Assembly: GCA_045615765.1 (NCBI GenBank)
Contig: JAZLFM010000005.1
Coordinates: forward strand, 1-34,794
DNA: 34,794 nt
Source: UBA1715 sp045615765
Lineage (GTDB): Bacteria > Bacteroidota > Bacteroidia > Bacteroidales > UBA1715
Direction: 5' to 3'
The notes under the pieces are model-generated. The model searched no databases, was not told the DNA's origin, and worked only from the letters and a program-made list of their open reading frames with translations. Every line of letters starts with the position of its first letter. The stretch's first letter is position 1. The position numbers and the translations under genes were made by a program. Below, piece by piece: positions 25,895 through 31,750 of the stretch.

Positions 25895-26893
25895 ATGATT
25901 AATTACAAAGATCTTGGCTTGGTAAACACAAAAGATATGTTTGCTAAAGCAGTAAAAGGTGGATATGCAATCCCTGCATTCAACTTCAACAACATGGAAC
26001 AGCTTCAAGCTATCATCATGGCATGTGCTGAACAAAAATCTCCAGTTATCCTTCAAGTTTCGAAAGGTGCACGTCAATACGCAAACCAAACATTACTTCG
26101 TTACATGGCTGAAGGTGCTGTAGAATATGCAAAAGAATTGGGTTGGGAAAAACCACAAATCTGCCTTCACTTGGATCACGGTGATACATTCGAAACTTGT
26201 AAATCATGTATCGATATGGGTTTCTCTTCAGTAATGATCGATGGTTCTCATCTTCCATACGAAGAAAACGTTGCTTTAACTAAGAAAGTTGTAGACTATG
26301 CTCACCAATTCGATGTAACAGTTGAAGGTGAACTTGGTGTATTGGCAGGTGTTGAAGACGAAGTTTCTGCTGCTGAATCTCACTATACAAAACCAGAAGA
26401 AGTAATCGATTTCACTAAGAGAACAGGTTGCGATTCATTGGCAATCTCTATCGGTACTTCTCACGGTGCTTACAAATTCACTCCAGAACAATGTACTCGT
26501 AATGCAGAAGGTAAATTAGTTCCTCCTCCATTGGCATTCGACGTATTGGCTGAAATCGAAAAACAACTTCCAGGTTTCCCAATCGTACTTCACGGTTCTT
26601 CTTCAGTTCCACAAGACGAAGTTGATACAATCAACAAATTCGGTGGTAAATTGCCAGATGCAGTAGGTATTCCAGAAGAACAATTGCGTCAAGCTGCTAA
26701 GTCTGCTGTTTGCAAAATCAACATCGACTCAGATAGCCGTCTTGCAATGACTGCTGCTATCCGTCAAACATTCGCTGAAAAACCAGGAGAATTCGACCCA
26801 CGTAAATATCTTGGTCCAGCTCGTGAAAACATGAAGAAAATGTACACTCACAAAATCGTGAACGTACTTGGTTCTAACGGAAAAGCTGAATAA
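25895..26893 (+). CDS. fba: Class II fructose-bisphosphate aldolase
   Basis: A 332-residue metal-dependent aldolase that splits fructose 1,6-bisphosphate into two triose phosphates in glycolysis. The motif CLHLDHGD holds Asp94 and Zn-ligand His95. VEGELG, SIGTSHGAYK and LHGSSS supply the further metal and phosphate ligands, and the NINIDSDSR-like region KINIDSDSR is near 270. Codon use differs from its neighbours: Asn, Ile, Phe, His and Asp are mostly read by C-ending codons (AAC, ATC, TTC, CAC), while neighbouring genes prefer T-ending ones. This is typical of a very highly expressed gene. It has its own -7 element and a strong terminator, so it is probably monocistronic. Confidence 0.97.
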   Translation: MINYKDLGLVNTKDMFAKAVKGGYAIPAFNFNNMEQLQAIIMACAEQKSPVILQVSKGARQYANQTLLRYMAEGAVEYAKELGWEKPQICLHLDHGDTFETCKSCIDMGFSSVMIDGSHLPYEENVALTKKVVDYAHQFDVTVEGELGVLAGVEDEVSAAESHYTKPEEVIDFTKRTGCDSLAISIGTSHGAYKFTPEQCTRNAEGKLVPPPLAFDVLAEIEKQLPGFPIVLHGSSSVPQDEVDTINKFGGKLPDAVGIPEEQLRQAAKSAVCKINIDSDSRLAMTAAIRQTFAEKPGEFDPRKYLGPARENMKKMYTHKIVNVLGSNGKAE

Positions 26894-26918
26894 GTAATTC
26901 TTATATAGAATAATACGG

Positions 26919-26951
26919 GAGACGCATCAATTTTGATGCGTCTCTTTTTTT
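26919..26951 (+). terminator. Intrinsic terminator after the aldolase gene
   Basis: A perfect 10-bp stem GAGACGCATC (26919-26928) / GATGCGTCTC (26935-26944) with an AATTTT loop and a 7-base T run. It is among the strongest terminators in the window. Confidence 0.93.
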
Positions 26952-26981
26952 ATAAGGTGTAACGTTTCTGTCTTAATTGTG

Positions 26982-26989
26982 TATTTTTG
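26982..26989 (+). promoter_or_regulatory. Bacteroidota -7 promoter element for the esterase gene
   Basis: TATTTTTG fits TAnnTTTG and ends 17 bases before the ATG at 27007. A GGAG four bases before the ATG resembles a ribosome-binding site, uncommon among the genes here. Confidence 0.5.
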
Positions 26990-27006
26990 TTTAAAATATT
27001 GGAGAT

Positions 27007-28476
27007 ATGAAAAGACTTGCTGTATTTTTAACTTTAGTGTTTGCGACAGTTTCAAGCTATGCGCTCGTTACTATGCCGGCTATTTTCGGCGATAATATGG
27101 TTTTGCAACAAGATACCAAGGTGAAAATCTGGGGATGGGCTAAGCCATACGAGGAAATAACCGTAAAAGTTGGTTGGGATACCACAACATACAAAGTTAT
27201 GACCGACAATACCATGTCGTGGGAAGTTGAAGTGAAAACACCGTATGCTAGTTTTACTCCATACGAAATTACCGTGGAAGGATGGCGTAAACTAACCTTT
27301 AAAAACGTGTTGATAGGCGAGGTGTGGCTTTGTTCCGGTCAATCGAATATGGAATGGTCTCCACGCGCTGGTATAAAGGATGGAGAAAAGGAGATAGCGT
27401 CTGCTAATTATCCTAATATTAGATTCTTTTCTGTTGTACCACGAATGGCAGCAACTCCACAAGACGACTTGTATGGCGAATGGACTGAATGTTCTCCTGA
27501 AACCATGATAGATTTTAGCGCTATTGGTTACTTTTTTGCCCGCGATTTACAAAAAGAGTTGAATGTTCCTATTGGAATTATAAATTCATCTATGGGCGGT
27601 TCTCCAATTGAAGTTTGGATGCCTACATTCAAAGGTAACAAAGAAGTTTCTGTTCCGAAATCAGCAGAAAAATTACCAGAAACCTCGTGGAGTCCCAAAA
27701 CGCCAGGTGTTTTGTATAACGCAATGATACATCCGCTTACAAAGTTTGTAATAAAAGGTTTCTTGTGGTACCAAGGCGAGGCAAATGAACCGAATGCCGA
27801 TGCGTATTTGTGGAATTTACAAGATTTGATATGGGGTTGGCGTAAGAATTGGACAAGATGTGACTATCGTTATAATCAAATACCGTTCTATTTTGCTCAA
27901 ATAGCTCCATATAATTATGGAACCCAGTATGCTTGTCCTACTATTCAGTATGGACAGATCTGTGTGCCAAATCAAGTCGGAAATTCAGCTATGATTATTA
28001 CCAACGACTTTGTTGACGATGTGAACAATATTCACCCAAAAGATAAGCAGACGGCTGCGCATCGTTTTGCAAATCTTGCCATTTCCGAAACGTATGGCCA
28101 CGAAATGGAACCGAATAAATTATATTGCCCTTGGTCTGTTTATGCTCGTAAAAAGGATAAAGGCGTGTTGGTGTATTTTATGAATGCGAAGGAATTACAT
28201 TCTACAACAAAAGTTATTGATGGTTTTGAGGTAGCCGGTGAAGACGGAGTGTTTTACCCAGCAAAGGCAACTATTGTGAAAGAAGAAGAAGAAGGAACTT
28301 TGTCTTGTGTGGAATTGCGTTTTGCAAAAGTAAAAGATCCGAAACAAGTTCGTTATGCCTGGAGTAATACCGCTCAGCCATCGTTACGAAACGAATATAA
28401 TTTACCATCATCGTGTTTCCTGATAGACCGAGTGTGGAATGGTGATGAAGTGCTTATGCCTGTAGAGGTAGAATAG
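27007..28476 (+). CDS. Sialate O-acetylesterase-like SGNH esterase (SASA domain), secreted
   Basis: A 489-residue exported esterase. The signal peptide MKRLAVFLTLVFATVSSYA has no lipobox, suggesting a periplasmic or secreted protein. An N-terminal beta domain (FGDNMVLQQDTKVKIWGWA) precedes the SASA catalytic core: block I WLCSGQSNMEW with nucleophile Ser113, then the GSPIEVWMP and FLWYQGEAN segments, and the catalytic Asp338/His343 pair in DVNNIHP. Family members remove O-acetyl groups from sialic acids or from plant polysaccharides such as xylan and xyloglucan. With a GH2 and a GH31 nearby, plant glycan deacetylation is plausible, but the genes are separated by housekeeping genes and no SusC/SusD pair is seen. 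Confidence 0.92.
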   Translation: MKRLAVFLTLVFATVSSYALVTMPAIFGDNMVLQQDTKVKIWGWAKPYEEITVKVGWDTTTYKVMTDNTMSWEVEVKTPYASFTPYEITVEGWRKLTFKNVLIGEVWLCSGQSNMEWSPRAGIKDGEKEIASANYPNIRFFSVVPRMAATPQDDLYGEWTECSPETMIDFSAIGYFFARDLQKELNVPIGIINSSMGGSPIEVWMPTFKGNKEVSVPKSAEKLPETSWSPKTPGVLYNAMIHPLTKFVIKGFLWYQGEANEPNADAYLWNLQDLIWGWRKNWTRCDYRYNQIPFYFAQIAPYNYGTQYACPTIQYGQICVPNQVGNSAMIITNDFVDDVNNIHPKDKQTAAHRFANLAISETYGHEMEPNKLYCPWSVYARKKDKGVLVYFMNAKELHSTTKVIDGFEVAGEDGVFYPAKATIVKEEEEGTLSCVELRFAKVKDPKQVRYAWSNTAQPSLRNEYNLPSSCFLIDRVWNGDEVLMPVEVE

Positions 28477-28509
28477 TAGATTGCTTTGATTATATAGTAA
28501 GACTTGTTG

Positions 28510-28535
28510 GGGCGTATTGCATACGCCCTTTTTTT
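28510..28535 (+). terminator. Intrinsic terminator after the esterase gene
   Basis: An 8-bp stem GGGCGTAT / ATACGCCC with a TGC loop and a 7-base T run, 34 bases after the stop. It marks the end of the housekeeping part before the accessory genes. Confidence 0.92.
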
Positions 28536-28601
28536 ATGTATATATGTGAAAGTTGCCTATGTTTTATTTCTTTCGAATGAATTTTGAACGAGAAATTTGA
28601 T

Positions 28602-28609
28602 TAGTTTTG
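28602..28609 (+). promoter_or_regulatory. Bacteroidota -7 element, RhuM-like copy 1
   Basis: TAGTTTTG fits TAnnTTTG, with a TTTG at 28583-28586 as possible -33 word. It is 54 bases upstream of the ATG at 28664, so the leader is longer than for most genes here. The sequence is duplicated exactly before copy 2. Confidence 0.45.
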
Positions 28610-28663
28610 TGTCACGCAAGACCAATTTTAAATAAAAAATCGTTTAACACCAATTTACCAGTT

Positions 28664-29512
28664 ATGTTAGACAATCAAGACCCACAAAAGGGGGAGGTGG
28701 TATTGTACCAACCGAATGAAACCATCCGTATTGAGGTTCGGATGGAGAATGAAACCGTATGGCTGACGCAGGCGCAGATGGCGGAGCTGTTTAATAAAGA
28801 TCAGTCTGTTATTGCTCGGCACATAAAAAATATTTTTGACGAACAGGAAGTGTACGAAGAGAGTAATATGCAAATTTTGCATAATACTTTATCTAAGTTC
28901 AAGCCAACCAAGGTGTATAGTTTAGATGTTATCATTTCAGTAGGTTACAGAGTAAAATCACAAAGAGGTACATTGTTTAGGCAATGGGCAACAAACGTGA
29001 TAAAAGAACGTTTGAAACGTAATTGGAGTAACGATACTAAACGTATCGAGAATGTTGAGAATAGATTATCAGCAGTAGAATCCAAGATCGACTTCTTTGT
29101 CCGCACTTCACTGCCGCCTGTAGAGGGTGTCTTCTCCAACGGACAGATATTTGATGCCTACACCTTTGCCTGTGATTTGATACGTTCTGCGAAGAAAAGT
29201 TTGATTTTGATAGATAACTATGTGGATGATACGGTTTTGGAGATGTTTTCTAAACGCCAATCAAGAGTTGATGTTACGATTTATACCGCCAAGATCACAC
29301 CTACGCTTCACCTTGATGTGGCCCGCCACAATGCGCAATACCCACAGCTTACCCTCCAAACTTGCCGCAATTTCCACGACCGTTTCCTCCTTGTGGATGA
29401 CAAAGTTTACCATATTGGAGCCTCGCTTAAAGATTTGGGCAAGAAACTATTCGCCTTCTCGCTGTTGGAAGATTTTAGGGTGGAGGAAATTGTAACTAAA
29501 GTTCATCCTTGA
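28664..29512 (+). CDS. RhuM-like protein with PLD-like C-terminal domain, copy 1
   Basis: 282 residues from the ATG at 28664; an upstream in-frame TTG at 28607 lies in the -7 element and is rejected. The N-terminal ~120 residues carry the RhuM (virulence protein RhuM, PF13310) signature: TVWLTQAQMAELF, a helix-turn-helix-like SVIARHIKNIF, and SLDVIISVGYRVKSQRGTLFRQWA. The C-terminal half (about 160-280) has LIRSAKKSLILIDNYVDDTVL and FHDRFLLVDDKVYHIGAS, a His-x-Arg-x4-Asp pattern like a degenerate phospholipase-D HKD half-site, as in some restriction or toxin nucleases. RhuM homologues are scattered in pathogenicity and defence islands without a proven function; DNA binding or nuclease roles are guesses. 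Followed by a second, damaged copy. Confidence 0.8.
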   Translation: MLDNQDPQKGEVVLYQPNETIRIEVRMENETVWLTQAQMAELFNKDQSVIARHIKNIFDEQEVYEESNMQILHNTLSKFKPTKVYSLDVIISVGYRVKSQRGTLFRQWATNVIKERLKRNWSNDTKRIENVENRLSAVESKIDFFVRTSLPPVEGVFSNGQIFDAYTFACDLIRSAKKSLILIDNYVDDTVLEMFSKRQSRVDVTIYTAKITPTLHLDVARHNAQYPQLTLQTCRNFHDRFLLVDDKVYHIGASLKDLGKKLFAFSLLEDFRVEEIVTKVHP

Positions 29513-29543
29513 TATAAATTTTTATTTGAATGAGAAATTTGAT

Positions 29544-29551
29544 TAGTTTTG
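29544..29551 (+). promoter_or_regulatory. Bacteroidota -7 element, RhuM-like copy 2
   Basis: TAGTTTTG with the same surroundings as in copy 1 (offset 942). It lies 31 bases after the copy 1 stop, so copy 2 could be transcribed separately or by readthrough. Confidence 0.4.
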
Positions 29552-29605
29552 TGTCACGCAAAACCAATTTTAAATAAAAAATCGTTTAACACCAATTTAC
29601 CTGTT

Positions 29606-30448
29606 ATGTTAGACAATCAAGACCTGCAAAAGGGAGAGGTTGTATTGTACCAACCGAATGAAACCATCCGTATAGAGGTTCGGATGGAGAATGAAACCGT
29701 ATGGCTAACGCAAGCACAGATGGCGGAGTTGTTTGATAAAAGTGTATCTGTTATATCACGTCATATTAGCAATGTATTTGATGAAGGCGAACTGGAAGAA
29801 GAAAGCAATTTGCATTTTTTACAAATTGCAAATTCAGACAAACCAGTGAAATTCTTTTCTCTCGATGTTATTATTTCAGTAGGTTACAGAGTAAAATCAC
29901 TTAAAGGTACTATGTTCAGAAAGTGGGCCAATAAAGTCCTAAAGGAGCATATTCTACATACAAATACAATTGTCAAACGATTTGAACAGCTGGAGTCACG
30001 TGTTGCCATGACAGAATCCAAGATCGACTTCTTTGTCCGCACTTCGCTTCCGCCAGTGGAGGGAGTTTTTTCGGATGGGTAGATTTTCGATGCCTACACT
30101 TTTGTCTGTGATTTGATACGTTCCGCGAAGAAGAGTTTGGTGTTGATAGATAACTATGTGGATGATACGGTTTTGGAGATGTTCTCCAAACGCCAGCAAG
30201 GGGTGGATACCACAATTTATACCGCCAAGATCACACCTACGCTTCAGCTTGATGTGGCCCGTCACAATGCGCAATACCAACCGCTCACGCTTCTGTCGTG
30301 TCGTAACTTCCACGACCGTTTCCTCCTTGTTGATGACAAGGTTTACCACATTGGAGCCTCGCTCAAAGACCTAGGCAAGAAACTTTTCGCCATCTCGCTG
30401 TTGGAAGATTTTAAGGCGGAGGAAATTGTGGGGAGAATTATTCAATAA
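29606..30448 (+). pseudogene. RhuM-like gene copy 2, interrupted by one in-frame TAG
   Basis: A 281-codon frame matching copy 1, broken only by the TAG at 30080-30082 (codon 159). The aligned codon of copy 1 is CAG at 29144-29146, so one C-to-T change explains it. After the stop the same frame continues unbroken through the PLD-like domain (LIRSAKKSLVLIDNYVDD, FHDRFLLVDDKVYHIGAS) to the TAA at 30446-30448, with no in-frame ATG close after the TAG. The RhuM part would still be made as a 158-residue protein. The middle (about residues 45-135) differs from copy 1: HISNVFDEGELEEESNLHF against HIKNIFDEQEVYEESNMQI. Either a recent inactivation, a truncated product with a role, or a sequencing error. 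Confidence 0.8.
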
Positions 30449-30564
30449 TGTAGCAGGCTTCGACTTTGCTCAGCCAGCATGGTTCCAATGCGAAGTTGGG
30501 TGCCTATTTGCCTGGTAAGGCAATAATTATGTAACCCGTGACGGAGTCTCGGGAAAGTATGCCT

Positions 30565-30596
30565 AATTCCATAATGGCTGTAAGCCATTACGAATT
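30565..30596. other. Hairpin in the spacer before the methyltransferase operon
   Basis: A perfect 8-bp inverted repeat TAATGGCT (30572-30579) / AGCCATTA (30583-30590) with a GTA loop, flanked by a further AATTC/GAATT pair. There is no T run, so it is not an ordinary intrinsic terminator. It could be an operator, a transcript structure, or a recombination boundary. The rest of the 228-base spacer 30449-30676 contains short weak stems but no recognisable gene. Confidence 0.5.
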
Positions 30597-30654
30597 GTAT
30601 GTGTTTTTTTGTTGGAGTGTTTTATGAAAAAGGAGAAACGAATGATAAAATTTA

Positions 30655-30662
30655 TATCTTTG
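30655..30662 (+). promoter_or_regulatory. Bacteroidota -7 promoter element for the methyltransferase operon
   Basis: TATCTTTG, exact consensus, ends 14 bases before the ATG at 30677. No TTG/TTTG word is at the -33 distance. Its position argues for the start at 30677 or 30683 and against the in-frame ATG at 30599. Confidence 0.5.
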
Positions 30663-30676
30663 TTTACTTTAGGTTT

Positions 30677-31750
30677 ATGGTTATGGTAAAAACTGAAAAA
30701 AGTTATAAGGCCATTGATTTTTTCTGTGGAGGAGGAGGAATGACCTGTGGGTTACGTCAAGCGGGAATCAATGTAATTGCTGGCGTGGATTTTGACAAGG
30801 ATGCAAAAGAGACCTATGAATTCAACAATCCTGGAACTGTATATGTTCAAACAGATATCAGAAATTTAAGGACAAACTATTTCGAACGTATCTTTGATAT
30901 TCATCCGAATGACGATTCTCTGATATTGGTAGGATGTAGTCCATGTCAATTCTATAGCATTATCAATTCTGACAAAAATAAGTCATTGAAGTCAAAGGAT
31001 TTATTGCGAAACTTTTCACGTTTTATAGACTACTATCGGCCTGGTTATGTGTTGGTAGAAAATGTTCCAGGTATTACGACCAACAAAGAGAGTATCTTAC
31101 CATTTTTCTTGTCAGAACTTGAAAGATTGGGTTATAAGTATGATAAAAAGATTGTCAATATGAACGATTATGGCGTTCCTCAGAGTCGTCGTCGTTTTTC
31201 TTTGATTGCTACGCGTTTGGAAGACAAAGAAATATATTTCCCGGACAAAAGCGAAAAGAAGTTAACTGTCCGAGATGTGTTAGGAGAATCCAATGGATTT
31301 CCTAAAATATTGGCAGGTCATAAAGATGTTACAGATTTTAAGCATACAGTTGCAGGATTGAGTCCGAAAGGAATGAGACGTATGCAAAAAACTCACCATG
31401 ACGGAGGAAGCCGATTAGATTGGGCAAATGATAAAGAGTTGCAGTTGCCATGTTTTGTCGGTCATGACGATAGTTTCAAAGACACCTATGGCCGTATGTG
31501 GTGGGACAGACCAGCGCCGACCATTACGACAAAGTTTTTCAGTGTATCCAATGGACGCTTCGGACATCCAGAAGAGGATCGAGCTATCTCTATTAGAGAA
31601 GGGGCAACCTTACAAACATTTCCTAAGGAATATGTTTTTAAAACAAATAGCATTGCCACAGCAGCTAAGCTCATAGGCAATGCGGTACCTTGCGAATATG
31701 CAAGAAGATTGGGCGAAACTATAAAATCTAATTCAGATGGCACAGTTTAA
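30677..31750 (+). CDS. C5-cytosine-specific DNA methyltransferase
   Basis: 357 residues from the ATG at 30677 (30683 is an equal alternative; an ATG at 30599 is upstream of the likely promoter). The C5-methyltransferase motifs appear in order: I (DFFCGGGGMTCGLRQAG, AdoMet binding), IV (GCSPCQFYS, catalytic Cys90), VI (VLVENVPG), VIII (QSRRRFSLIA), a variable target-recognition region, IX (RPAPTITTKF) and X (AKLIGNAVP). It transfers a methyl group to carbon 5 of cytosine in a specific site that cannot be read from sequence. Motif IV departs slightly from the usual GPPCQ. The end overlaps the ATPase gene by 14 bases, showing tight coupling; no separate type II endonuclease gene lies next to it. 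It would modify host DNA in a restriction or defence operon. Confidence 0.95.
   Translation: MVMVKTEKSYKAIDFFCGGGGMTCGLRQAGINVIAGVDFDKDAKETYEFNNPGTVYVQTDIRNLRTNYFERIFDIHPNDDSLILVGCSPCQFYSIINSDKNKSLKSKDLLRNFSRFIDYYRPGYVLVENVPGITTNKESILPFFLSELERLGYKYDKKIVNMNDYGVPQSRRRFSLIATRLEDKEIYFPDKSEKKLTVRDVLGESNGFPKILAGHKDVTDFKHTVAGLSPKGMRRMQKTHHDGGSRLDWANDKELQLPCFVGHDDSFKDTYGRMWWDRPAPTITTKFFSVSNGRFGHPEEDRAISIREGATLQTFPKEYVFKTNSIATAAKLIGNAVPCEYARRLGETIKSNSDGTV

Larger units (their letters stand above)
28590..30440 (+). repeat. Tandem duplication (period 942 bp) of leader plus RhuM-like gene
   Basis: Two direct copies. The 5' block 28590-28793 matches 29532-29735 almost perfectly (offset 942). It includes the -7 element, the untranslated leader and the first ~43 codons. 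The 3' block from 29078 matches that from 30014 (offset 936) to near each stop. Between the blocks the two copies have clearly diverged, at DNA and protein level. The conserved blocks look richer in G and C than the surrounding genome, judged by eye. Confidence 0.9.

Noticed and set aside
28607..28663. Upstream TTG starts in both RhuM-like copies (28607 and 29549)
   Set aside because: Both overlap the TAGTTTTG -7 element; the ATG 19 codons later begins the conserved protein. The leader is alike in both copies because the whole block was duplicated.
28590..30448. The 942-bp tandem duplication as a transposon or insertion sequence
   Set aside because: No transposase, terminal inverted repeats or target-site duplication is seen; it is a gene-plus-leader duplication.
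30599..30676. Longer methyltransferase starting at the in-frame ATG at 30599
   Set aside because: The extra 26 residues lie upstream of and across the likely -7 element, have no family resemblance, and the C5-methyltransferase motifs begin just after 30683.
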